A stretch of 64,000 nt of DNA from Cryptomeria japonica (Eukaryota > Streptophyta > Pinopsida > Cupressales > Cupressaceae): positions 3,287,501 to 3,351,500 of the forward strand of contig NC_081414.1 in the NCBI RefSeq assembly GCF_030272615.1, read 5' to 3'. The notes under the pieces were generated by a model, which saw only the letters and a program-made list of their open reading frames with translations, was not told the DNA's origin and did no database searches. Made by a program: the position numbers and the translations under genes. Shown here piece by piece: positions 22,520-34,011 of this stretch (positions are counted from its first letter, which is position 1; each line of letters starts with the position of its first letter).

Positions 22520-24832
22520 TCAACGAAGGGTATTCTGGGAAACTGCTTGGCACAACTCATCCTCATTAAATAATACCCTGTGAGAAGGTAAATATCTGGA
22601 ACCTGGGCGTGGCAAACCAGGTGGCTTCGTGCGGTAGAGTCGAGAAGATGGTCCTTGAAAAAGGGAAGCTGAAATCTGCCTCATTTCTGCAAGTGAAAGG
22701 CGCAATGGAGGGCGCTGGTCATGTCTAGGAGCCTTTGGGGTTAATGGACACTTTGTAAAACCAACTCCACTGATACAGTAAAAGAATATTGTCAGTATTT
22801 AAAAAAATTGCACCAGAACATTTTTGCAATTGAATGACCGAGCATTAGAAGCAGGCTTCAAGATTCTCACTCTAAGAAAGGCCAATGTTCATCAGGGCGT
22901 GGAGTTGTCAACCTTAGCATTTCTTGTCGCGATCTATCTGGTGTTGTGTAATTGAAATAGCACTGTCTAGCTACTAGAGCCTGCAGAAAGTTAAGAAAAG
23001 CCCAACCTTACTAATTTTGCATACAGCCAAGCAAAATAAGCATGAATAGAAACTCTACTTTTACCGTAAATCAAATGAAAGACTGAAAGAAAAAAGAAGA
23101 AATCCTCAATGCAATAATCTTGCTAGTACTCAAATAACAAAAATACAGTTGCAGGGAACCTTTATTTTATGCGAAGCCAAAAACAACACTCGAAAAATGA
23201 AAGCAGTCATAAAACTCTAATATTCTTAGTTGTCACGTAACAGTTAATAAGAGGATGTGAACAAAATTCACAATTGAATTGAATTTTGACGAATAATAGA
23301 CCTAGATGATTATAAAGAGAAATATCAAATTTTAAATGGTTCGTATACAAACAGAGCACGAAAAATTTGGCTACCACCACCAAAATGTAGAGAAGTTAAA
23401 TACAGGATTGAAACAAAACCCATTTTCTACCAGTAATCAGATCATATTGATTCGACAAGCCTCAAACTACAATTACACCATGCATTATGTGCCGTCTTCA
23501 TTATTAGTCATATGTAGGACATAAACAAAACCAGAACTTAGCTTTTGCTTTAAGTTACCAGCAGGATCCAACATAACAGAGCAATATTAAAACCATGAAT
23601 TCCTTTGCCAGCAAACAAACAAAAGATAAAACATCGAATAAGTTTTCAATCAGAATCTATTTTTTCGCAAAAGGGTCCTACATACAACAAATAAGGATAC
23701 ATCAAGCTTTAGAAGATACGGTTCAGTCAATGAAACAAAAAATGGGTGTATAACAATGAAAAACAGACATTTCCATAAAGCCCTTATTTTACTGTCAACG
23801 CACAATATTCAGGCTAAAAACTGGCCAAATCTTAAGTTGATAAAGATAAATGTTACTTAAATTTTCTAAAGATACAGAAAAAATACAAGGTATTTACCGC
23901 TTTTCGAAGACGCTGAGAAACGTGAAAAACCGTTTTAAGTTGATCGTGATGCAAAAGACAGAGAATCCTAAGCTGCAAATCGCAAAGCATAATGTCCTTG
24001 GTGAATGATTCAAAACAGATAGACTATTGCAGTTTCAAAGTAAATAAGCAATACAAAAACATCTATATCTAAAGCAAAACTAGCGAAACCCTGCATAGGG
24101 TACTACACAAAAAAGAATAAAGAAAAAAAAAACTTAATCCAGACGATTGCCCGTGACAAGTTTCAATCAAATTGGGGGAAAATATAAACAAAACATAACG
24201 CATTCTGAAACATTATTTTACATCTCGATGCGACCGGAGTTACCAAAATATTCACAGTTGGGCCAGGAAAAACAACGGAAATAACCCCCCTTAAAAGGAA
24301 GGGTTTCTCCCACGATTTTGCTTTAGAAATGTCAAAAACTTGTCCAATGTGGTCGTCTAAATCTTCCACTACTAATTGTGGACAAAATCTACATGAATGT
24401 ATGAAACTAAACCGAATAGATTTTTGAAAAAAATTGAATCAAAAACTCAAGATTTACCAGAAGATCAACTGGCAGGGACTCCAGACGAGATTCAAGCTGA
24501 GAATCTTGGGCTTCATCTTGAGGCGTGGGGGTCTTTGGCGTAACAGGGGTAGAAGGGTTGTTGGGGAAGAAGAACATTTTCTTTTGAGGGGACGCCAAAT
24601 GTACTTTGCTTTCCTCGCCCGTTGCTGCCGCATTTGCCGCTCCCTTTTCTCCTGAACTGTTACTACTGCCATTAATCTTAGCATAATCAACGACCAAAAC
24701 CCTCTTCCTCCCAATGGCTGTGCACGAAGAAGCCCTAGTGTTAATGCGCGCATCCCTTAGCTGTGCAAGCGCGCCGGGCTTCAAATACTTACTGTTGCTG
24801 TTGCCGTAATTATTATGCTTCATCCTTGACAT
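22520..24832 (-). CDS. F-box protein, FBS-like family, four exons, 269 residues
   Basis: Probable substrate receptor of an SCF ubiquitin ligase (nucleus/cytosol). Exons on the minus strand: 24832-24458, 23972-23898, 22980-22871, 22769-22520. All introns are GT-AG and the lengths (375+75+110+250) sum to 270 codons ending in TGA. Exon 1 carries the family signature KYLKPGALAQLRDARI (from about residue 15) and GRKRVLVVD, then a Ser/Pro/Thr-rich segment. The F-box spans exons 1-3: LESLPVDLL, RILCLLHHDQLKTVFHVSQR, then ARQCYFNYTTPDRSR. The C-terminus has LSLAEMRQISASLFQ and RVLFNEDELCQAVSQN, conserved in Arabidopsis FBS-type proteins (from memory closest to At4g35930/FBS4). The start was chosen at MSRMKHNN because the sequence before it is a pyrimidine-rich 5' UTR-like tract; in-frame ATGs at 24919 and 25018 are alternatives. 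No stop or frameshift is seen. Confidence 0.9.
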
Positions 24833-25032
24833 TTCTTTTTTTCTGCCACAAGGAAAATAAAGAGAAGAAGAAGAAGAAAAGATTTTTTTAGGTTTTCTGA
24901 CGGCTCGCCACTCCTCCATGCCAATAAACCCAATCAAGTTTTCAGCCTTTCGGGGCTGGCCATTTTGAGAGAGGATTGGCGGTGCTGTGATTTGATCCGT
25001 GGACCTGCTCTCCTGCATTATGAACTTGTTTT

Positions 25033-25131
25033 TCACAAGGCGTGCAATGGCATTGCTGGGTTTCGAACACTATATCTCACTGTTCTCAAAAGGGCTTGAA
25101 AACGATGAGAGCGCCAGAAAAAAGGCGCCAT
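25033..25131 (-). other. Possible upstream ORF (32 codons) before the F-box gene
   Basis: ATG at 25131 begins MAPFFWRSHRF and ends at TGA 25033-25035, all upstream of the first in-frame ATG of the F-box gene. If transcription starts near 25155 it would be the first AUG met by a ribosome and could damp translation. No conservation evidence is available. Confidence 0.3.
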
Positions 25132-25186
25132 TTTTTAACATAACAAACTATATAACTCAAATTAACTCCCGCTTAAGTGATGGGTA

Positions 25187-25194
25187 TATTTATA
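25187..25194 (-). promoter_or_regulatory. Candidate TATA box of the F-box gene
   Basis: The minus strand reads TATAAATA here, about 355 bp upstream of the chosen start codon, followed by a leader containing a CT/TTC-rich tract (24858-24885) usual for plant 5' UTRs. Confidence 0.45.
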
Positions 25195-25199
25195 AGTGG

Positions 25200-25829
25200 G
25201 AAAATGGGAATTTACACACAGTTGCAGGCGCTTGCACTTGCGTTTCTCTTACCACGTCTTTTCCCAATTTATTACAAGCCCTAAATTTAGGCGTTCGTGC
25301 GCTTGAAATACGGTTTTTTATTTGCCGCCATTCCGAAATCCAAGTGCCTTAATTGGCTGGAATAACTGGTGTACGGAAGTGAGCATTTAACCCTAATAGC
25401 TTGGAATAAATCTTAACCGGCCAATTCCCTAGATATCTGAACCACTTTGCGTTTCATCTTTTTTCGAAATGCAGGGCTCGTCTTGGGCCGTGTCAGTCAA
25501 TTTAATACAATTTTTGAATAATTGTAAAGGAAATAATTTTTTGAAATTATATCGTTTTGTTAAGGTTTAAGTTTGTAGGTTTTTTTCTTCATATTTATGT
25601 CAAAGGTATTTTATTTTCTAAGTTGTGCTCATGGATCAACAATTGAGTCTATTGAAACAATCTACCATGATTTAAATAATCATGTTCTATGTGTTCTATC
25701 ATGTAGTTTTGTTTGTGCATGTGAAAAGCGAGAAGATTCATGGAATAGCAATTCAATGGAATCTATAAGCAAGATTTTGTGGTAGATCTCCTACTCTTGG
25801 TCTATATTACTACAAATATTTTCACCGTG
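25200..25829. other. Upstream flank of the F-box gene, no gene seen
   Basis: Mixed sequence holding the presumed distal promoter. No reading frame resembles a known family; 25597-25785 is open by chance in a Cys-rich, codon-poor translation. Confidence 0.45.
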
Positions 25830-27246
25830 TAAGAGATCAAGATGAGTATTAAGAAGTTGGGTGTTGGCAAAGCAAAAAACTTGGTTGAGCTTCAAGCAGA
25901 GTATCTCAAGTGGAGCATAAAACCCCTTCCACCACACATTACGAAAATTTTCAACATCATCACCCAACAAGGGTTCCCTAAGGATTGGACAACTAATCTA
26001 GCCATAGCTCTTTTCAAGAGTGGTGATATCAATAACCCCTTCAATTACATGACAATACTAATTAATCATATGTTTACAAAACTATTTGTTAGCATGATAG
26101 AAAATAGAATTAGCATTCTTGAGTTCATTTTCAATAATTTACTTTGGCAGAAAGCTTGTAGTCAGTGAGGCTCTTTAGTGATGAGCAGTATGCTCTAGGC
26201 AGTGTGCCTTCCTGCAAGTGCAGGCCCCTGTTTTATGTTATATCATTTCATATGGCCAGTGAACTGATATTGTGGGTCACAAATCCCACCGTGGTTTTTC
26301 CTCATTGAGGTTTTCCACGTATAAATTATGTGTGTTATGGTGTTCATTTGTGTGGATGGTTTATTTACTTTTTGTTATATGCTTATTTATTTATTGGTAC
26401 ATACATGCATGGTTTAGAAAGTTAAAGATTGTTGATTCCGGCAGAACACTGATTCACCACCCCCCCCCCCCCCCCTCTCAGTGTTCTCAGATCCCAACAA
26501 AACAAGGGTGCCCTCTATCTCCTACCTTGTTTGGCTTATATATTGACAAGCTGGAGAAGTCGTTAAACATGCAAAATGGTGAGGGTATTTTATTGGAAGA
26601 GTTTGTGATGAGGTTGCTTCTTTATGAGGGTGATCTCATATTGATTGCTAAATATCCCCTTGGTTTGCAAGAGCATTTAGTTGCCCTTGAGCATTTTTGT
26701 AGCATGGTGTCGATGCAAGTTAATATCAACAAGACGAAATTCATGGTTTTCTCTTATAGAAGAAAACAAAATCAGCATAAGTTTTATTTTCAAGGCTGTA
26801 TTCTTGAAGAAGTTAAATATTATAAATATCTCAAAATTGACTTCAACAAAAATCTAAATTGGGAAGGTTGCAGAAAGAAAAGAACTTTAGGAGGTTGGAA
26901 AGCATTTTATGCTCTTCAAAATAGATGTAGAGAAGCAAAGCTATGGGATTGGATCATCATTCATACTTTTTCGGGCTTTTAGTGTTGTTGGATGTTCTCT
27001 ATGGGTGTATATTAGGGGCGAATAGTACCTCAGTCTCCCAGTGGAAGCAAATTGAGAGAAATCAAAAATATTTGATCACAAGCAAGTTCAAAATTAAAAG
27101 TAAAGTTCCCTATGATATCATGTTAAGTGAAACGGGAGCTTCTCCTATTGAAGCAATTATTATGGGGCATCTCATAAGCTATCTAAAAAGAACCAAGCAA
27201 ATAGAAGAAGGCAGATGGCCTAAGGTTGTCTTTAATGACATATTGT
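25830..27246 (+). mobile_element. LINE G: 5'-truncated non-LTR reverse transcriptase pseudogene
   Basis: Pieces 25842-26165, 26506-26982 and 26943-27246 encode a LINE reverse transcriptase: QGFPKDWTTNLAIALFKSGD, then KQGCPLSPTLFGLYIDKLE, LLLYEGDLILIAK, MQVNINKTKFMVFS and LGGWKAFYALQNRCREAKLW. The catalytic YADD is changed to YEGD, so it is inactive. The palm region between the first two pieces is deleted and occupied by an LTR-like segment. The right end is cut by the 3' LTR of element D at 27247. Confidence 0.85.
26166..26505 (+). repeat. LTR-like segment inside LINE G, ending in a poly-C tract
   Basis: About 340 bp begin TGAGGCTCTTTAGTGATGAG and end cagatcccaaca. It includes attcacca followed by 17 C residues (26460-26476) and ctctcagtgttct, a composition typical of the 3' end of some copia LTRs. 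The RT frame stops on its left and resumes on its right with KQGCPLSP. No target duplication was found, so a deletion may have accompanied it. Confidence 0.45.
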
Positions 27247-28628
27247 TGTGGAGCAGAAAAATGGAACCAAGTAGCTAAGACCTAATCCCACTCTCATGTA
27301 CATACATTGGAATACGAAAGAGCCTAGGGAGATATCTCACTTTGACTACTTGTAGAGAAGAGAGAGTCAAGGAATATCTCTGAGGGTTTATATTCCTTTG
27401 TTGTAATGAAGAATATACATGCCTTGGTCCCTGTCTGCACAAGAAGCTAGAACTCTAGATCTAGGATCCTTAGGGCCTGAAATGCAAAACTACCATGGAA
27501 AACTACAAAACTATGTGGACCAAGGTGCCACGCCCTGGTCCTTGTGAACTAAGACCAAATTATGAGGCTAGGTCTATGTTTGTGTCTTTTGTCAGTTCCT
27601 GAAATCATGCGTGCGTCGGATAATGTATTGCTATTGACTATTTGTAAAGGTGGAAACCACCAAAATAAGGGATTTTGCCTTAGTCAAATCCCTTATTTTG
27701 GTGGTTTCCACCTTTACAAATAGTCAATAATGTACTGAAAATGTGTGTGCAAGAATCTTATGTGTATGCAAGATCCTAAACGAAAGTGATAAAGAATCTA
27801 GAGTTCTACCCTACACTTTGGAGAGAAAACCCTAAACACTTGTAAATGCAAATGTAAATGCTTCAAATCATGGATGAACTAAGAGATCTAAAGCACGAAT
27901 GTAAATCTACAAATGAAGCTTATACAAAGACATGTAAATAACATGAAACCATACCAAACCCTAAGGGAGAGGTACAAGCCAATCAACAGTTGATGATCTC
28001 CTATTATTCTTCAATGTCTTCAAAGCTCCTAATTGATGTTGAGAATGCTTGATTTGTTGTTGTAGACTTCATATAACCTGCACTTTCACTTCACAAGAGG
28101 CTCCTTCCAAATTTCTAGATCTGGATCCCTCAAATGAGGAAAGGGAAGACTATATATAGGAAACCCTAACTTTGTTTTCAACTTTAGGTTGACCTAGAAT
28201 CAATAATTTTTTACAAATCTCTGGATTTAAATATTAAAATGCCGCCAAAACATGCTCCCAAAATTCAGGGAGAAAAAGTCAGGACCAGGTAGCTAGCTAC
28301 CTGGTCTGACCAACCTTTTTGCCAAATTTTTGGGGAAGCAAATGATTGTGATTCTAAAGTGAATCCCAAAAGGATATGGAAATTTACGATATCTAGGTAT
28401 GTGAAATCGAGCCTTGAAGGTCAAAATAGGACATAGTTAGGGTATTTTATGAAATGATTTATTGGAGGAATAAAATAAAAAGGGACACTCTTAATGTAAA
28501 GGGCCCAATTTTATGATGTGTAGAGTGATAAAAGAAATCATTAGATTTAATTTAATTAATTAATTAAATGCTTAAAGAGAATTTGAAATGCACCACCCAA
28601 TTAAGGGTGTACAATTTACAACGCTACA
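27247..28628 (-). repeat. 3' LTR of element D (1382 bp)
   Basis: On the minus strand it starts TGTAGCGTTGTAAATTGTAC (28628) and ends ctccaca (27247). A polypurine tract lies directly to its right, marking it as the 3' LTR. It was inserted into LINE G (FNDIL codons lie just left). The part 27247-27610 matches 53827-54395. Confidence 0.85.
27633..27728. repeat. Perfect 43-bp inverted repeat (foldback) in 3' LTR of D
   Basis: Arms 27633-27675 and 27686-27728 are exact reverse complements (arm starts attgactatttgtaaagg), separated by a 10-base loop tgccttagtc. An RNA of either strand would form a long perfect hairpin. The element D 5' LTR remnant has no sign of it near 54410. Confidence 0.95.
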
Positions 28629-29015
28629 TTTATCCCCCACTTTAGCGGTCATATGACACTGCGTGCATATGCAAGCTAAAGTACAAAAAAGTAAACATTT
28701 CACGAAAAAGGATAAAACCATAAGGTGTCGAACAAAGCCCCCAACAGTATCTACAGTACACTATTAGGAACAGCACCCTACAAAACCACTGGGTGATTAC
28801 CTAAGCGTGGAATTGTACCACCCAATTAAGGGTGTACAATTTACAACGCTACATTTATCCCCCACTTTAGCAGTCATATGACACTGCGTGCATATGCAAG
28901 CTAAAGTACAAAAAAGTAAACATTTCATGAAAAAGGATAAAACCATAAGGTGTCGGACAAAGCCCTCAATAGTATCTACAGTACACTATTAGGAACAGCA
29001 CCCTACAAAACCACT
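28592..29015 (-). repeat. Tandem duplication of the LTR edge and polypurine tract of D
   Basis: Two copies of 199 bp (28592-28790 and 28817-29015, period 225) each contain the first 37 bases of the LTR, the tract and about 150 bases of 3' UTR. They differ at only a few positions. The first copy is contiguous with the LTR body. Confidence 0.9.
28629..28643 (-). other. Polypurine tract of element D
   Basis: The minus strand reads AAAGTGGGGGATAAA immediately before the LTR start TGTAGCG, the expected plus-strand primer. A second copy lies at 28854-28868. Confidence 0.8.
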
Positions 29016-29428
29016 TGTTAGATAAAATCACAAAATCACCTAATTCTTACTAGGGAAATGATAAAATTCGAGGGTAGCTATATGCCCCCCTGTTTTGACT
29101 TGCTTATTAGTGAGGTGAAACTGGGTATCATGTTTACCACATCGAATTGTGATCAAAGGTGATGATAAATGCTCGCAATGAGGCTCAATCAAAGCACATA
29201 ATGGATAATTTGGTAAGAAAGAGAACTGAATCATGATTCCAATGCCACAAATGGTTTAGATATCTAAGTTCTCTAGCTCAAGATATGAAAGATCAAGTAG
29301 AAAAGAAAAAATTAGGTTTTCGAAAAAGAGAAAAGTGCATACCTCATAAATAGTGAAAATGACACTTTCAAATTTATCATTTTCTCACTTTTTGTCTTAT
29401 TTGCGACAGAAGAGCCCACATAGCACTC

Positions 29429-31870
29429 ATGATGCCTCAAAGACGACCCAAGATGCCCATCCTATGGCAGCCTATCATTGTTGATCAGCCGCTTGACGAG
29501 GTGAGTCTATTGAACTACCTTCGTACTTTTCGTTGACTTTATGTTGACTTAGGTTTGACTTTCTAGTGTCGAGGAAAGACTGATTTCATATGTGCCCACG
29601 GAAGGGCGCCATGGTTCCAACTGGGCACCCTAGTCCTCCCAAGGCGCCCTATTCCTTCCATGGCATCCTGGTCCCCAGATAGGGTGACCAAGGGCTAACA
29701 CGGGACTAGGCTTTTGATGTTGAATTGATTGATTGAATGATAATGATTGTCAATTGTTTAATTTTGTAAAAACTATCCTATATGCGAGAGCACACTATCA
29801 GACATACATATCAAAATTTGCGGAGCCAAATTCCCCGATTGTCTCAGGATGACAGAGAGTTGCTTAAGGTAGTAGGGTTGTGGTACATATGTAACATGTC
29901 ATCCATGAAGTACCATCCAACGATGCTCATGGCACTCATGGAGAGATGGGACATAGACACCTCCACATTTGTCCCACTAATGAGAGAGATGACAGTCACA
30001 CTTGAGGACGTGTACCGCATACTGAGGCTTCCCATCAAAGGACATACGATGAGATATTAGATATTTCGTTCGTCATCTTCTTTTAGGAGAGAGAAGATGT
30101 ACTGCATTGGGTGGCTCGTGCCCAATGAGACTAGAGGGCAGATTATGATTCACTAGCTACTACATCCTATCAGTGCCATTCCACTCGTGAGGAGACTCGT
30201 GATATCCACAGTGGGGCTAGCCATATGCCCTGGTGGACGAGGCATTCACATGCATGGGGGTCTCACTTATGCTATCCGAGCAATGGAGGAGCGACAGACA
30301 GTGTTCTCCTAGGGACGGAGCATGTTGGCCCATCTCTACCATGGCTTAGGAGAGCATGTCTACGGCGAGGGATGTAGTTTGATGACATGCACCCTTATAT
30401 AGGTTTGGATGTTTGAGCATATCACATGCACTAGGCTAGCGCGAGTACCAATTGATGTTGGTTTAGAGGACCCCAAAGCATATGCATACCCGCTTACCAA
30501 ACCATGGCAAAATGGTGACTTAATGTATTGGAGGATTTTGATTGATAGATTAAGATCAGATGTCATCACATGTAGGCCATACCGGCACATGACCACATGG
30601 TCGGGCCAGCGCCATCAACTTTGCCTTATGTAGAGAAATCGTTACCTTGAAGGGTGCCACAACTATATCATAGTCTCATTCTACTTCGACCTATTTAGGT
30701 GGTAGTTTGGGTTAGAGTAGGGCATTCCATTAGTTGTGTCGATCTTTGTACACCACTCTCAAGTGATCGTGAGATTGGGAGCAGTTCTTAGGCCTTCCAA
30801 TGATGAGATTGAGATGATAGATTCAGATGATTCCGATCGAGATGTCGTGGTCCCCTTTAATGATGATATGGGAGCTCACTGCAAGTACATCACATGGTGG
30901 GGCATGACTTACCCTAGAGTCGTATTTCATTTAGACTATCTTAGGGGTAATCCTAGGCCATGGAGGTGATTAGCTAGCTCCACTAGTGAGGATCACGAGA
31001 CATTCGAGGACCTGAGTGACAGAGACACGGTGGATCACCAGGATGAGAGAGAGGAGGAGTAGAGAGAACAATGAGAGATGGAGGATGATGATGATGGTGA
31101 TGGAGATATCGGTGGGGAGGGAGGTCAAGGTGGGGATGATGAGGATGATGATCTAGAGGAAGGAAGAGAGGGTGAGTGAAGAGAATAGGTGGAGGAGAGG
31201 GAGAGAGAGAGGAGGAAGAGGAAGATATTCCTCATCACTCAAGAGACGACACCATAGCCCTAGATCCACCAATAGTGTCACCCAAAGGAGAGGGGGTCGA
31301 TCTCGAGAGACCCACCTTGAGCTTATGTCGATCATCTCCCACAGTACCACCTACTGGAGTACAGAGGCACTACGAGCGTGGAGAGGACAACGACTCCAAA
31401 TCGGAGATAATCACGGCACGTGATCCACACTCACAAGCAGGGGATCCAAGTAAAGGTCCTTTACTTAATTGAGTCAGTTTTTGAATTTAAATGATGATGT
31501 ATATGTGATTTATATTTTATTCCTCTTTTGTAGTCAGAATACAGGAGTGGCGATCTCTTATCTAGTAGACCCTATCTGACATCGTCATTGTTTCATGCAT
31601 ACCTTGGTCTTTGCAAATCATGCATAGACCCAAGAGGAGTGTCGGATGACACGAGGACCTATTCGACTTCGTTTGAATAGAGCTAGAGATCAAACGAGAA
31701 GTGGAGGAGCGGTTACAATGCGAGCTAGTAGAGTCCCGGGCGGAGTCAACCATGTATCGATTCATAGTCATGGATCAAGATTGGAGGAGCTCTTCCAGAT
31801 GTCACTCACGGTCCTCATCCCGTTATGCACCCATGGGACCACCATGATAGGGACCAGAGGGCTTGGGTAG
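29429..31870 (+). pseudogene. Plant mobile domain (PMD) protein, intron-containing, antisense to element D
   Basis: Exon 1 (29429-29500) encodes MMPQRRPKMPILWQP and ends at a gtgagt donor. The main exon starts near 29782: MREHTIRHTYQNLRSQ, then ALMERWDIDTSTFVPL and EMTVTLEDVYRILRLPI, the diagnostic start of the PMD (aminotransferase-like) fold. It continues through TKPWQNGDLMYWRILIDRL and an acidic tail to a clear intron at 31450-31533 (gtaaag...ttttgtag). The last exon reaches about 31870. At least six in-frame stops (first at 30058-30060) break it. PMD proteins occur as host silencing factors and as cargo in transposons. Here it lies between pol and the 3' LTR of D in opposite orientation, a known position for extra ORFs in Tat elements. 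Confidence 0.8.
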
Positions 31871-32559
31871 CCACCACCCATAGATAGTGTTGATATAATA
31901 GAAACCACATTTTATATCTAGTGGTCGATTTTGTGTATGATGATGTACCTTAAAACTTTTGATGATATATATGATGATTTTAGTCTCAAATGTGTTATTT
32001 TAATTTGCAAAAACAATGCATGTATATTGCTTTGATTAAAAGTCACAAATTTGGAAATATACATGTATGTCTAATTTAATTCTCATGTGATTGATTTCTC
32101 AATACCCCGTGATTAAATTGATACATGTGTGATCTAATTAAATAACTAAGTATTTAACCAAATACAACATTGGTGATGTAAAGATACATGTTTAAGTTAA
32201 GGACTACATAACTAATGTGATCTAATAAAGGGTTTAATTAAACATAGCATGATGTATCCTAACCCCAAACATATGAAGAAAATTGCATGATAAGCTAGCA
32301 CATAAAAATGTAAATTCAGAAAAATTTACACAATGAATTCAAGACAACCAAAATTTTGAAACAGGTTTGTCAAGAATGAAGCAATATAGATCAAATATTA
32401 ATAATTCAATACTACATGTTTTAATGAAGACATGATACCATATCATAGAATTTTGGAAAAAAGAAAAGAAAGGAAAAGAAAAGGAAAGAAAAGATTAGGC
32501 ATAATATCTATGAAGATGCATAGCATTTATGGGCTCCTTAAGAGGCGCACCTTCCACAT
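31871..32559. other. Spacer between PMD pseudogene and integrase of D
   Basis: AT-rich sequence without frames; a purine-rich run (aaagaaaagaaaggaaaagaa, near 32462-32490) lies just before the integrase end. Confidence 0.5.
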
Positions 32560-33600
32560 CTTCTATTTCGCAGGCACTTGACCGTAGACTTAAATGATGA
32601 TATATGGTCCCAGCCAATTTAGGCTAAACTTGCCTCTTTCTTCAGGTAAGGCATTCACGTTACACTGATTCTCACAAAGCATGAGGTTGCCCACTAAGAA
32701 GGAATGTTGAATAACCTTATCATTGTAACTTTGTTGCAAGAATTTGTGATGCTTGGATATGCTTGAGAGCATTTATACGTTGTTCATCAAGCATTTCAAG
32801 TTGTCGAAGGCATTGTTCTCAATAAAAATCATCGTCAACATACCCTTGAGAGAAATTATCGGCAAGGGGATCTCTACCTCTAAAGGCATAATAACATTAG
32901 CACCGCAAACAAAATTGTAGGGAGTAGTACCTATAACTATGCACACACTTGTTCGATAGGCCCAAAGGGCATAATTCAACTAGGCGTGTCAATCCTTACC
33001 ATGCGTGTTTACAGTCTTACAAAGAATTTGTCCAAGGATTTTGTTAGAAGACTCAACTTGGCCATTAGATTGAGGATAACAAGGTGTAGAAAAGCGATGT
33101 TGGATATGGTATTTCTTGAGAAATTTCTTCACATCTTTGTTCTTGAGTGAAGTCCCATTGTCAAATATCAAAGTGGAAGGTATTCCAAATCAATAAATGA
33201 TGTTGTCTAAGATGAATTGACAAATTACTTCAGTGGTGGTGGATTGAAGAGGAACTGCTTCTACCCACTTCGTAAAATAATCTGTAGCAGTTATGATGAA
33301 AGTATGCCCTTGGGATGAAGGAGGATAAATTTTACCAATAAGATCCAAACCCCATATGGAAAAGGGCCAAGAGGCCACCTGTGACCTAAGTTCTTGTGCA
33401 GGAGCATGAATCAAATTGTTGTGTTGCTGACACTAATAGCACTTCTTAACAAATGCAAAGGAATCTTTCTCCATGGTTTGCCAATAATATCCTATTCAAA
33501 GCAACCTTTGGACTAGGGTTTTGCCCCCGAAATGCCCCCCACAAGCACCAGAATGTGCCTCCTCAAGAGCAATCGGGATCTCCACTTTGTTGAGATAGCG
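32560..33600 (-). pseudogene. Element D integrase
   Basis: From right to left: zinc-binding part (AHSGACGGHFGGKTL, KKCY-CQQHNN; about 33420-33570), the core with the first Asp in IWGLDLIGK (about 33340), the second in LIFDNGTSLKN (about 33150) and Glu in QSNGQVESSNK (about 33050), then the C-terminal GKFSLNWLGPYI (about 32600). The catalytic D-D-E residues survive, but stops split the gene into pieces at 33414-33190, 33171-32989, 32979-32773 and 32772-32590. Confidence 0.85.
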
Positions 33601-34011
33601 AAGAAGCTAACCATTATAACCCCTCCTATAAAGGATGTTATAAAGGATAATATATCTTACAGCTAACTTTCAAATCCTAGATCTAGCATTTTTACTTGTA
33701 GAATCTAGAAATGTACCATCGGTCAAATATCTTTAGACATGCGAGTACAATTCGTCATAATCTATAGTATAGCAATAAGCCACCTCACTAGGACTATCAA
33801 CAATATCTGGAGAAGAAAGGTTATGGATAACAAATTTAAGGTCCACCATGGGGTCCTCTAAGGATATGAGGGAATCGACACACGACATTTCCTCAACATG
33901 TTAATTATCCTTCCAAGGGATAGGCTCCATGGTGTAGGAATTGAATTTTTCTAACAAGGATAAAACTAGGTTTCGTTATTGTTATAATTTATCTTGTTTA
34001 GCCTGATAAAT

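Noticed and set aside
24434-24753. Open frames on both strands overlapping F-box exon 1
   Set aside because: They are shadows of the spliced F-box coding exon, which alone matches a known family and continues across three introns.
27247-27610. Considered as exon sequence continuing LINE G
   Set aside because: The same sequence recurs at 53827 next to a primer binding site, showing it is an LTR.
31172-31472. Two plus-strand frames rich in Arg, Glu and Gly
   Set aside because: Alternative frames of the acidic low-complexity tail of the PMD pseudogene.
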